A DNA stretch of 64,000 bases, taken from the NCBI GenBank assembly GCA_028408365.1, contig JAOOLD010000003.1, forward strand, positions 1 to 64,000, in the 5' to 3' direction. Below, piece after piece: positions 26,397-40,730 of this stretch. Position 1 is the first letter of the stretch. Every line of letters starts with the position of its first letter. The stretch comes from Bacteroidota bacterium (GTDB lineage: Bacteria; Bacteroidota; Bacteroidia; Flavobacteriales; BACL11). The notes below the pieces were generated by a model. The model ran no database searches. It was given only the letters and a program-made list of their open reading frames with translations, and had not been told where the DNA came from. A program made the translations under genes and the position numbers.

Positions 26397-26435
26397 TTGA
26401 ATAAAATAAATACTTATTAAAAACAAAAATTAAAT

Positions 26436-27375
26436 ATGAGTGTCAGCGTTGAAATAAAAGATAGAGTAGAAAAGACAAAAAAACCTTGGGTAAGTTTAGA
26501 TTTAAAAAAAAGCAAATCAGACTTTATCAAAAATAGAAAAAGAAAACCTTCATGGCTAAAAGTTAAATTACCAACAGGTGATGCTTACAAAAAGGTTAGA
26601 ACCATTACTTCTGAAAATAATTTGCATACAATTTGTGAAAGCGGCAATTGCCCTAACATGGGAGAATGTTGGGGTGAAGGAACTGCTACTTTCATGATAC
26701 TTGGAAATATTTGTACCCGATCATGTGGTTTTTGCAATGTTAAAACTGGCAAGCCATTACCTGTAGATTGGAGCGAGCCTCTAAAGGTTGCGAATTCTAT
26801 TAAGCTTATGGGCGTTAAACATGCTGTAATAACTTCTGTTGACAGAGATGAGCTAGATGATGGTGGAGCAAGTTTTTGGGTAGAGACAATCAATCAAATT
26901 AGAAAAATATCACCTGAAACAACAATGGAAACACTTATTCCAGATTTTAAAGGAGTTGATAGACACATAAAAATGATTGTCGATGTTGCGCCAGAGGTTG
27001 TATCACACAACCTAGAAACAGTCAGGAGTCTAACTAAGAAAGTCAGAATTCAAGCCAAATATGATAGAAGTTTACATACTTTAAAAGTATTACATGAGGG
27101 GGGGGGTGAAGACAAAATCTGGTGTCATGCTAGGTCTAGGAGAAACCGAAGATGAAATTATTGAAACCATGAAAGATTTAAGGAAAGTAGGTGTATCAAT
27201 TCTTACTTTAGGTCAATATTTACAACCAACTTTTAGACATTTGCCAGTTAGTGAGTTTGTTAAACCTGAAAAATTTTCAAGATTAAAGGAAATTGGTTTG
27301 AAGTTAGGGTTTAGGCATGTTGAAAGTGGCCCTCTTGTAAGGTCCTCATATCATGCAGCAAGGCATATTCATTAG
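26436..27375 (+). pseudogene. lipA: Lipoyl synthase, frameshifted at a 9-G run
   Basis: Two adjacent ORFs (26436-27155 and 27094-27375) together encode one radical-SAM lipoyl synthase of about 312 residues. The first carries both cluster motifs, CESGNCPNMGEC (auxiliary 4Fe-4S) and CTRSCGFC (radical SAM). The second continues with [16 protein letters not shown] and ends with the family's [13 protein letters not shown]. The frame breaks at G27098-27106. Nine G are present, and eight would restore ...[10 protein letters not shown]. LipA inserts sulfur into octanoyl groups of 2-oxoacid dehydrogenases, and lpdA in this window implies such complexes. A sequencing error in the homopolymer is the simplest reading. 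A real or phase-variable mutation is possible. Confidence 0.92.
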
Positions 27376-27409
27376 TTCATAAATTTTTTTAAAGTTTAAT
27401 CAGAATCAT

Positions 27410-27417
27410 TATATTTG
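27410..27417 (+). promoter_or_regulatory. -7 promoter box TATATTTG
   Basis: TAnnTTTG match 23 nt upstream of the M43 metalloprotease ATG. Confidence 0.5.
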
Positions 27418-27440
27418 TTATCTAACATTAGAGCAAGAAC

Positions 27441-32779
<5,339 letters not shown>

Positions 32780-32799
<20 letters not shown>

Positions 32800-34234
32800 G
32801 TTCCTTTTTTAGTTCATTATTAATTTTTTTTGGATCAATTTTACCTTTTGTTATTTTCATAATTTCACCCATAAAAAGACCAATGAGTCCAATTTTTCCT
32901 TCATTATATTCAATTACTTTTTGCGGATACTTTCCTAAAACTTTAGAAATTATCTCTTGAAGGTCAATGGAGTCATTTTCAAAAAAAAGATTATTTTTTT
33001 CTATGATTTCAATAACTTCTAGATCTGAGTTTAAAAGCTTAGGGAAAATTATTTGTTGAGCAGATGATATTGAGACTTTTTTCTTAGCGACAAAAGATAA
33101 TAATGTAATAATTTTTTTTCTGTCAATAGGCAATTTATCAATTGGTACTGAATTCGTATTTAGAAATGATTTTATTGGTCCATTAACAAAATTAGCAACT
33201 AACTTATAGTTTTTTATGATTTTACAAATTTTTTGAAAATAATCAGAAATTTCTTTATCTTCTATTAATAGCTTTATATCATAACTACTTAAATCATATT
33301 CTTTTTTAAACTTTTTCTCTAGTTCATTTGGTAATAAAGGTAAATCATTAGCAATAGATTGAATATATTCTTCATCTAATATTACAGGCTGTAAGTCAGG
33401 TTCTGTAAAGTATCTATAGTCATCTGCTTTTTCCTTTGTTCTCATTGAACTTGTTGCATTAGTTAGTGCATTGAAGCCTCTTGTCTCTTGTACAACAGAT
33501 TTACCTTGTTCAATAAGTTTTATTTGTCTATCTATTTCAAAGTCTATGGCTTTTTTTATATTTCTTGTAGAGTTCATATTTTTAATCTCTACTTTTGTGC
33601 CAAAGTCTTTATCATTTTCTTTCATCACTGATACGTTGGCATCGCACCTTAAACTTCCTTCTTCCATGTTGCCGTTACAGATGTTCAAGTACTTTACAAT
33701 TTTTCTGATCTCATTAACAAAGCTTTGTGCTTCATAGCTAGAACGAATTTCTGGTTCAGATACTATTTCAAGAAGAGGTACTCCAGCTCTATTGAGGTCA
33801 ATTAATGAATTATATGGATCAATGTCATGGATACTCTTTCCAGCATCTTCTTCCATATGAATTCGCGTCAGATTTATTGTTTTCTTTGAACCGTCCTCTA
33901 AATCAATTAACAAATGACCTCCTTTGCAAATTGGATTCTTGTCCTGAGTTATTTGATAGCCCTTTGGAAGGTCAGCATAAAAATAGTTCTTTCTTGAGAA
34001 AATATTTTTTTTATTTATGTCACATTCTAAAGAAATCCCAAGCTTTAGAGCATATTCTATTAGCTTAGTATTAACAGAAGGTAAAGTACCTGGATATCCA
34101 AGTGAAATAGGTGAGATTTTTGTGTTGGGATCAGCTCCATAAATATTTTCGTCAGATGAGTAGGCTTTACTCTTTGTACTTAACTGTATATGAATCTCAA
34201 GACCAATTACTGATATATAGTTATTCTTAATCAT
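32780..34234 (-). CDS. gatB: Asp-tRNA(Asn)/Glu-tRNA(Gln) amidotransferase subunit B
   Basis: 484 residues. The N-terminal GatB domain has IGLEIHIQL, then RKNYFYADLPKGYQITQ, DLNRAGVPLLEIVSEPEI and the zinc/transfer-region GSLRCDANVSV. The tail (about 330-480) is the helical GatB/YqeY domain that grips the tRNA. With GatA and GatC (not in the window) it converts misacylated Glu-tRNA-Gln or Asp-tRNA-Asn. It overlaps the T9SS cargo gene upstream by 8 nt and lpxH downstream by 20 nt. Confidence 0.97.
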
Positions 34235-35564
34235 TTTTTACAATAAATTTATCAGCTTTTGTAGTTAATTTTTGATTTTTAATCTTGTAAATATAAAGAC
34301 CATCATTTAACGAAATATTAAAAATTTGGTCTTTAATAATATCAGCTTGAAATAATATTTTTCCGTTTAAATCATAAATGGTTAATATTCCATCGCTTTC
34401 ACCTGATAGTGAAAAGTAGTTTTTAACGGGATTTGGAAAGATTATTTCATTAATTTTTTCAGTTTCTAAATTAGAAGTTGCATCACATTTAAACAAATAC
34501 AATCCAGTCTGCATATCAGAAACGAGGATGTTCCCTGAGCTTAAATATGGATAAACGCCCCATGCGCCCCTGTAAGAAATATGATTATTTGGACCGTAGG
34601 TATCGTAATAACATACTTCAATTGGAGCATTTGGATTTGAGATATCGTAAACTCTTAAACCATCGTGATAATAAGCAACATAAAGTAAGTTGTCTTTAAT
34701 AATAGCATTATGAGCTATTGAATTTGCATCAACTCCAGAGTTTAATACTGAAATTACAGAGATATTAGAAAAATCAGACAAATCAAGAATTTTAATATCG
34801 TAGCCATGATTTTCATCTTGCATTGCATAGATATCCCCAGACTTATTTAACCAACCTGAATGATTATATCCAGCGTCAGGGTATGAAGTTAGAGATGCTA
34901 GTAAATTGGGCTGATTTGAAATAGAATTAACATTTGAATAATCAAAGACTCTGAAACCATCGTTTCCACAATTTAAATATGCAGTATCATTTCTAACATA
35001 CACATCATGTACATGCCCTATTGTAGGATCATTAAGCTCGTTTATCAAAACAGGTAAAACTGGATTTGCAAGTGAATAAACATCCATTGCATTGTTTGAG
35101 GCACAAGCATATAATTTGGCTGTACTTGTATCGATAAAAATATTATGTGCTTTGTTGAATAAAGCATTATCATCGTATACAACATTAAATGAGTATGGCA
35201 AATTACTAATATTAATGATTTGTAAAGTACTAGAGCTACCTTCATCGCATACTGCATATAAATAGCCATCAAAATCATGATAGTCTCTGTGAATAACACC
35301 TCCACCGGTGTAAGCTCCAGCGATAAATGCTGTTTCGTAAATATTTTGAACATTAGAAACATCAAAAATATGTGTACCAGCAGTTGAACCGATTACTGCA
35401 AATTCATGATTATTTATTTCAAAGCCCCAAATTTCATTGTAAGTATTGTTATATGCCCAAGAACCAACCAAGGAAGTGTCATTCCAATTATAAATTAAAT
35501 TAGCTTCTTGAGAATTACAAAAAAATGAGAAAAGAAGTATAAAAATTGTTATTATGTTTTTCAT
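34227..35564 (-). CDS. LVIVD-repeat (choice-of-anchor B) protein with T9SS sorting domain
   Basis: 445 residues with a signal peptide ending near FFCNSQ. Beta-propeller-like LVIVD repeats cover about residues 40-370, visible as HIFDVSN, LQIINISN, FRVFDYSN, IKILDLSD and LRVYDISN at roughly regular spacing. The C-terminal 75 residues (IIFPNPVKNYF ... GLYIYKI ... KFIVKND) are a T9SS type A sorting domain. It is a likely surface-attached or secreted protein. The partner or ligand is unknown. It sits with overlaps between purine nucleoside phosphorylase and gatB, an odd place for an exported protein. Confidence 0.88.
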   Translation of the reverse strand: MKNIITIFILLFSFFCNSQEANLIYNWNDTSLVGSWAYNNTYNEIWGFEINNHEFAVIGSTAGTHIFDVSNVQNIYETAFIAGAYTGGGVIHRDYHDFDGYLYAVCDEGSSSTLQIINISNLPYSFNVVYDDNALFNKAHNIFIDTSTAKLYACASNNAMDVYSLANPVLPVLINELNDPTIGHVHDVYVRNDTAYLNCGNDGFRVFDYSNVNSISNQPNLLASLTSYPDAGYNHSGWLNKSGDIYAMQDENHGYDIKILDLSDFSNISVISVLNSGVDANSIAHNAIIKDNLLYVAYYHDGLRVYDISNPNAPIEVCYYDTYGPNNHISYRGAWGVYPYLSSGNILVSDMQTGLYLFKCDATSNLETEKINEIIFPNPVKNYFSLSGESDGILTIYDLNGKILFQADIIKDQIFNISLNDGLYIYKIKNQKLTTKADKFIVKND

Positions 35565-36364
35565 TTTATAATCTTTTTAATTAATGTTATGAGATTAGGT
35601 TGAGCTTTTTTAGCAGCTTGTTGTATCTCCTCGTGAGTAACTTTTTCAATTTTTCCCTCAATACCTAGATCGGTAATTACTGAAACCGCGAAACATTGCA
35701 TATTCATATGCCTTGCTACAATTACTTCAGGAACAGTAGACATTCCAACAGCATCACCACCAATTATTTTTAAGAATTTATATTCAGCAGGTGTTTCAAG
35801 ATTAGGTCCGGTAACACAAACATAGGTTCCTTTATGAAAACAAATTTCACTTTCATTAAATATTCTTTCAGCAGACTCAATCATTTCTTTATTGTAAGGC
35901 TCACTCATGTCAGGAAATCTTGTTCCTAGTTCTGAAATATTTTTACCAATAAGAGGTGAGGGGGCTAAGTTAATATGGTCATTTATTATCATTACATCTC
36001 CAATTTCAAAGTTAGAGTTCATTCCACCAGCTGCGTTACTTAAAATAACTTTTCGAATATTAAGTATTTTCATTAATCTTATTGGTAGAGTAACCTCCTC
36101 CATAGAATAGCCCTCATAGAAATGGAATCTTCCTTGCATAATCATTACATCTATGTTGTTGATTTTGGCAAAGATTAGGTTTCCTTCATGTCCTTCAACA
36201 GTAGATTTAGGGAACTCAGGAATATTTTCATAGCTTATGGATTTTATTATTTCAAGACTATCAACTAAATTGTTTAGACCAGTGCCTAAAATAATACCAT
36301 ATTTGGGCTTTATTTCTATTAAATTTTTAAGATAGTTCTTTATTCTTTGAAGTTTCTCTAACAT
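35561..36364 (-). CDS. punA: Purine-nucleoside phosphorylase
   Basis: 267 residues of the trimeric PNP family, phosphorolysing inosine and guanosine in purine salvage. GIILGTGLNNLVD (about 24-36) binds phosphate. EGHEGNLIFA, MQGRFHFYEGY and NAAGGMN follow. AEYKFLKIIGGDAVGMSTVPE (about 192-212) supplies purine-binding residues, and VITDLG is near the end. The start lies 38 nt inside the end of lpxK, an unusually long overlap, and the stop overlaps the LVIVD-protein gene by 4 nt. Confidence 0.94.
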   Translation of the reverse strand: MLEKLQRIKNYLKNLIEIKPKYGIILGTGLNNLVDSLEIIKSISYENIPEFPKSTVEGHEGNLIFAKINNIDVMIMQGRFHFYEGYSMEEVTLPIRLMKILNIRKVILSNAAGGMNSNFEIGDVMIINDHINLAPSPLIGKNISELGTRFPDMSEPYNKEMIESAERIFNESEICFHKGTYVCVTGPNLETPAEYKFLKIIGGDAVGMSTVPEVIVARHMNMQCFAVSVITDLGIEGKIEKVTHEEIQQAAKKAQPNLITLIKKIIK

Positions 36365-37355
36365 GTTCTAGAATATTTTTTTCAAAATTATCATTTTCGT
36401 GAAAATCAAGAGCTATCTTTTGTACATAAAAAGGATACTTACCAATAAATCTAATGAAATTCATCAATTTTACACTATCTTTTTCTGTAGTTACTATAAT
36501 TTTATCATTTGTATCTATTTTATTAAATGTTTTTATGATTTCATGGACGTCAGTCTTTGTAAAGCTATAATGGTCAGGTTTAGAGAAAGTATGCACTTTT
36601 CTACTAATCTTTGCTAAATAGTTAAATAATTCAGTGTTGTCAGCGATAGCTGTTACTAGAAGAATTTCAGTTCTGGAGCAGATATTAAATTTTTTTTTAG
36701 TTCTAATATGAGTTAAATCTAAATATTTTGTTTGACAGAAATAAGTAGGTTTATTGCACAAATGATTTAAAAAGCACTTCCTTTTTTTATTATCCAATGA
36801 TAAATCACACTTTGTAATTATGATGTAATCAGATCTTTTAAAGTTTTTCTTTTTTTCTCTTAATCTGCCAAAAGGTAGCAAATAATCATTAAAAAATGGA
36901 TTTTTAAATGTTGTCAAAATAAATTGTATGTCAGGTTTAACCCATCTGTTTTGAAATCCATCGTCCATAATTATTAGTTCAACACTCTTATCAATCAATT
37001 TGTTGATTCCTCTTTGTCTGTTAATGTCAACTGCTATTATTAAAAATGGATACTTGCTTTTAAGCATACAAACCTCATCACCATATTTGTTAGTATCAAT
37101 ATCATTAACAAAATGAAATCCTTTACTCTTTCTCTTATAACCTCTTGAGATAATTCCTATTTTATAGTCTTTTGAAAGCATATTAATAAGGTGATCTACA
37201 AACGAAGTTTTTCCTGTTCCACCAGTAGACAAGTTGCCGACACAAATTAAAGTCTTGTTGAAGTTTTTAGACTTTAGAATATTGTAGTTGAATAGAATGT
37301 TTTTAAACTCGGTAAAAAGTCCATAAATGAATGAAAAAAATCTTAATAGTAACAT
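36327..37355 (-). CDS. lpxK: Tetraacyldisaccharide 4'-kinase
   Basis: 342 residues. LpxK phosphorylates the lipid A disaccharide at the inner membrane. The N-terminal hydrophobic segment precedes the P-loop GNLSTGGTGKTSF (about 41-53). ISRGYKRKSKG, a GDE motif and MDDGFQNR (about 130-137) follow, all typical. It is the first gene of the overlapping run lpxK-pnp-LVIVD-gatB-lpxH. A -7 box lies 8 nt from the ATG, so its leader is nearly absent. It is divergent from the Nif3-like gene. Confidence 0.95.
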   Translation of the reverse strand: MLLLRFFSFIYGLFTEFKNILFNYNILKSKNFNKTLICVGNLSTGGTGKTSFVDHLINMLSKDYKIGIISRGYKRKSKGFHFVNDIDTNKYGDEVCMLKSKYPFLIIAVDINRQRGINKLIDKSVELIIMDDGFQNRWVKPDIQFILTTFKNPFFNDYLLPFGRLREKKKNFKRSDYIIITKCDLSLDNKKRKCFLNHLCNKPTYFCQTKYLDLTHIRTKKKFNICSRTEILLVTAIADNTELFNYLAKISRKVHTFSKPDHYSFTKTDVHEIIKTFNKIDTNDKIIVTTEKDSVKLMNFIRFIGKYPFYVQKIALDFHENDNFEKNILEHVRETSKNKELS

Positions 37356-37363
37356 TAGTCAAG

Positions 37364-37371
37364 CAAAGATA
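37364..37371 (-). promoter_or_regulatory. -7 promoter box TATCTTTG of lpxK
   Basis: Minus-strand TAnnTTTG match 8 nt from the lpxK ATG. It faces away from the Nif3 box, 19 bp apart. Confidence 0.55.
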
Positions 37372-37390
37372 TACAATAAGATATTTATAT

Positions 37391-37398
37391 TATTTTTG
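37391..37398 (+). promoter_or_regulatory. -7 promoter box TATTTTTG of the Nif3-like gene
   Basis: Box ends exactly 4 nt before the ATG, so the mRNA is predicted to be leaderless. Confidence 0.6.
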
Positions 37399-37402
37399 AA
37401 AA

Positions 37403-38497
37403 ATGAAGATTAAAGATGTAATTGATTATTTGGAGGATTTTGCACCAATTTCTCTACAAGAGGACTATGACAATAGCGGTCTTAATATTGGGAATGTAAA
37501 TAATGAATTAACTAATATTTTAGTTTCTTTAGATTGTAATCTTGAAGTAATTAAAGAAGCCATAAGTAAAAATTGTAATCTTTTAATAACACATCATCCG
37601 ATAATATTTAAAAATTTAAGATCAATTACAGGCTCGAATAATTCTGAAAATTGCATAGTAGAAGCAATCAAAAATAACATATCAATTTATTGTATTCACA
37701 CCAACCTTGATAATACTTTTTATGGTGTCAATTATAAAATAGCAGAAAGGTTAAAGATTAATGATTATAAGATTTTAAAACCAATATCAAATATTTTTAA
37801 ATTAGAAGTTTACTGTCCTGATAATCATTGTGATGAGCTGAGAAATGCCATTTTTGAATCAGGAGCTGGAAAAATGGGCAATTATGATTCTTGTAGCTTT
37901 AATGTTAATGGTAAAGGTACTTTTAAACCGCTTTCTGGATCAAAACCTTCGATTGGTAAAAAAAATAAGCTTGAAGTTGTAAGCGAGCAAAAATTAGAGT
38001 TTATATTTTATGAAAATCAAATGAATAATGTACTTCAAGCGATGATCAAATCTCACCCATATGAAAAAATTGCTCATCAAATTATCAAATTGAATAATAA
38101 AAATCTTTATGCTGGCTCTGGTGGATATGGTTTTCTTGCCAAATCAACCCGAACAGTTGATTTTTTTAAACTTCTTAAAAGTGTTTTTAAAGCAGAGGGC
38201 ATAAGGCACACCAAGGTATTAAATGAAAAAGTTCATAAGATTGCTTTTTGTGGAGGAAGCGGTAGTTTTCTAATTGAAAGTGCGATTAAAAATAAATGTG
38301 ATGTATTTATTACTAGCGATTTGAAATATCATGATTTCTTTGATTTTCAAGATCAGATATGTATTGTAGATATTGGACACTTTGAAAGTGAACAGTTTAC
38401 TATGGATTTAATAAAAGAAAAAATTTCTCAAAATTTTAGTACATTTGCCATCCACTTATCTAATGTTAAAACAAACCCAATAAAATATTTAAATTAA
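37403..38497 (+). CDS. Nif3-like dinuclear metal centre hexameric protein
   Basis: 364 residues, the long form of the Nif3/YbgI family. Metal ligands are in LITHHPIIF (about 61-69), the CIHTNLDN motif (about 98-105) and a C-terminal DIGHFESEQF (about 328-337). A CutA-like insert domain lies in between (about 130-235). Members are often annotated as GTP cyclohydrolase 1 type 2, but the true activity is unsettled. It is translationally coupled to the downstream zinc-ribbon gene (TAATG), a common pairing in Bacteroidota. Confidence 0.92.
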   Translation: MKIKDVIDYLEDFAPISLQEDYDNSGLNIGNVNNELTNILVSLDCNLEVIKEAISKNCNLLITHHPIIFKNLRSITGSNNSENCIVEAIKNNISIYCIHTNLDNTFYGVNYKIAERLKINDYKILKPISNIFKLEVYCPDNHCDELRNAIFESGAGKMGNYDSCSFNVNGKGTFKPLSGSKPSIGKKNKLEVVSEQKLEFIFYENQMNNVLQAMIKSHPYEKIAHQIIKLNNKNLYAGSGGYGFLAKSTRTVDFFKLLKSVFKAEGIRHTKVLNEKVHKIAFCGGSGSFLIESAIKNKCDVFITSDLKYHDFFDFQDQICIVDIGHFESEQFTMDLIKEKISQNFSTFAIHLSNVKTNPIKYLN

Positions 38498-39261
38498 TGG
38501 CAAAAAAGCAAGAAACAAAGACAGCGAGTTTAAAATCAGTTGAGGAAAAGCTAAAAGCATTATACCAGCTTCAGTTAATAGATTCAGAAGTTGACAGAAT
38601 ACGAACTGTGAGGGGCGAGCTTCCATTAGAAATTGAGGATTTGCAAGACTCCATAGAAGCCTATTCTAAAAGAAAGGAAAAAGTAGTTCATGAAATTGAT
38701 TCAGAAAATGAAGTAAAAACGAAAAATACTAATCAAATAGCAGAATCAAATGAGCTAATTAAAAAGTATAAAAAACAACTTGAGAATATCAAGAATAATA
38801 GAGAATTTGTGTCACTCACTAAGGAGATTGAATTCCAAACTTTAGAAATTGAACTGTCAGAAAAGAAAATCAAAAACTCGGAAGCAAATTTACTTCATCA
38901 TACAGAAAAACTTAACAATTTAAATGATGATCTAAATGTTAGAAAAGATGAGCTTGATAAAAAATCAGGAGAATTAGATGAGATTGTTAAAGAGACTGAA
39001 AAAGAAGAAGAGGCACTATTGAAAAAATCACAAAAAGCAAAAAAGGTCATTGATGATAGATTGCTATCAGCATATGAAAAGATTAGAGCTAATGTAAAAA
39101 ATGGTTTAGCAGTGGTTTCAGTCAAAAGAGATGCATGCGGTGGCTGCTTCAACAAAATACCACCTCAAAGACAATTAGATATTAAGCTTCACAAAAAAAT
39201 TATTATTTGCGAGCACTGTGGAAGAATATTAGTCGATGAAGAGGAGCTTCAGAAAAGTTAA
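38497..39261 (+). CDS. Coiled-coil protein with C4 zinc ribbon
   Basis: 254 residues: a long charged coiled coil (about 15-190), then a C-terminal C4 zinc ribbon with CGGC (about 210) and CEHCG (about 237). This is the CT398/HP0958-like layout. Relatives have been proposed to bind nucleic acid or assist flagellar or secretion assembly, but the role in Bacteroidota is unknown. It starts on the Nif3 stop codon, so the two are likely made together. The stop abuts the convergent outer-membrane protein gene. Confidence 0.88.
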   Translation: MAKKQETKTASLKSVEEKLKALYQLQLIDSEVDRIRTVRGELPLEIEDLQDSIEAYSKRKEKVVHEIDSENEVKTKNTNQIAESNELIKKYKKQLENIKNNREFVSLTKEIEFQTLEIELSEKKIKNSEANLLHHTEKLNNLNDDLNVRKDELDKKSGELDEIVKETEKEEEALLKKSQKAKKVIDDRLLSAYEKIRANVKNGLAVVSVKRDACGGCFNKIPPQRQLDIKLHKKIIICEHCGRILVDEEELQKS

Positions 39262-40728
39262 TTAGAATTTCAGTCCAATACCCAGTACAATCCTGTGCCT
39301 ATCTTTTTCAAGCTCTGCAGTTTCAGAAACTCCGTTAACTGCATATAAGTTGTAGTTTTGCTTTCCTTTGGAATTAATATAGCTTGCATCTATGAAATAA
39401 TTACCAATACTATATCCAATTCCTATTGAATTAGTAACCAAATTAAAATCTTCGTTGTCCTTGATAGGACTTCCATGCTCTGAATAACCAAATCGGAGTG
39501 ATAAATTGTTTGATTTATATTCACCACCAATTTTAATATTATTAGTTCTCACATAATTTGTTGACATAAAATCATTCTCTTCACTAAATCTTTCAATGTC
39601 TGATTGAAGGCTTATGAAGCTATAGTCAATTGTTTCATAATCAATGCTTAAAAGTAAGTTGTTAAGAGTAGAGGATGCACCTAATATAATTTTCCAGGGC
39701 GTTATTATGTCGTACTCAAAGAAACCATAAGGAGAAGACTCAGAACTACTCTCACCATTACTAAAGCTTGTTCTCATTGATGAATTAAATTCTTCTTGCA
39801 TAGATATAAATGAGGGTGAATGTGCAGAAAGACCAACTCTAAAATTATTGTTGAGTCTGTAAATTGCTCCAGCTTTGATATTTATACCACTTCCAGAAAC
39901 TATCAATGACCTATTTAAATCAAAAGCAGTTAAATCAGAAATTGTATCTGAAAAATTACTTTCACTATATAATGTTCTCTCGCTATATTCTATTATGGGT
40001 ATTCCCATGGTAACACCTAAATATAATTTGTCATCAATTGAAGTTGCAAGTGAGATAGGAACTTCTCCTGTGTAGCCAGAGGATTCTTTTTGGAGATACT
40101 GAAATTTTTCGGAAACACTATTTACATGAGATATATAGTTTCCGTTGTCATAGAAATAATAATTAGTTGATGTGTCAATCGAATTATCAGCTAAATCTAT
40201 TACATCAGTCCAGAAAGCTAAATATTCGAGAAAAGGGTCTAGGTCATTTATCAAATATCCGTTTGCTCTTGACAAAAAGACATCAGCAAGTGAATTCTCG
40301 TTATTAGAGCTTGCAATATAAATCCTCTCATCAAAGCTAGCTGTTTGGTTCCAGCCAACACCAAAATTTATCCTTTTAACATTCAAATCACTTCTGGGAT
40401 TTGATAAAACTATTCCAATATTTTCTGTTTGTGAATTTATTTGCCAATCTCTTTCCTTAATATCTCTAAAATCAGATGTTACAATATTTCTTCCAAATGA
40501 ATTAGTATATGTAAACTCACTAAACTGGTACATTCCCAAACCAGCTGGATTATGACTTAGATTAGAAAAATCACCACCTAAAGATCCAAAGGCCCCACTC
40601 ATTGAATTAAACTTTGATGTTCCAAAAGTGTTTTGACTTGAAAATTTGAGAGCATCATTTATATATTGTGAATATGAGAATGTAGCTGATAATATTAAAA
40701 GTATTGTAAAGATTAATTTTTTAAACAT
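39262..40728 (-). CDS. Outer-membrane beta-barrel protein (OmpP1/FadL-like)
   Basis: 488 residues with signal peptide (about 1-20). N-terminal AFGSLGGDFSNLSHNPAGLGMYQ resembles the start of FadL/OmpP1 barrels of Bacteroidota, where NPAGL is common. Alternating hydrophobic strands follow, ending in an aromatic GIGLKF, as expected for an outer-membrane barrel. It may transport hydrophobic compounds, but the substrate is unknown. It lies 2 nt after the Tyr/Asn-rich lipoprotein gene, so both come from the 41587 promoter. Confidence 0.8.
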   Translation of the reverse strand: MFKKLIFTILLILSATFSYSQYINDALKFSSQNTFGTSKFNSMSGAFGSLGGDFSNLSHNPAGLGMYQFSEFTYTNSFGRNIVTSDFRDIKERDWQINSQTENIGIVLSNPRSDLNVKRINFGVGWNQTASFDERIYIASSNNENSLADVFLSRANGYLINDLDPFLEYLAFWTDVIDLADNSIDTSTNYYFYDNGNYISHVNSVSEKFQYLQKESSGYTGEVPISLATSIDDKLYLGVTMGIPIIEYSERTLYSESNFSDTISDLTAFDLNRSLIVSGSGINIKAGAIYRLNNNFRVGLSAHSPSFISMQEEFNSSMRTSFSNGESSSESSPYGFFEYDIITPWKIILGASSTLNNLLLSIDYETIDYSFISLQSDIERFSEENDFMSTNYVRTNNIKIGGEYKSNNLSLRFGYSEHGSPIKDNEDFNLVTNSIGIGYSIGNYFIDASYINSKGKQNYNLYAVNGVSETAELEKDRHRIVLGIGLKF

Positions 40729-40730
40729 GT

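Noticed and set aside
27098-27106. Programmed ribosomal frameshift in lipA
   Set aside because: No known precedent in lipA and no stimulatory structure seen. A homopolymer indel explains it more simply.
35045-35365. Minus-strand 106-residue ORF
   Set aside because: Out-of-frame shadow inside the LVIVD-repeat gene. Met/His/Leu-rich reading with no domain.
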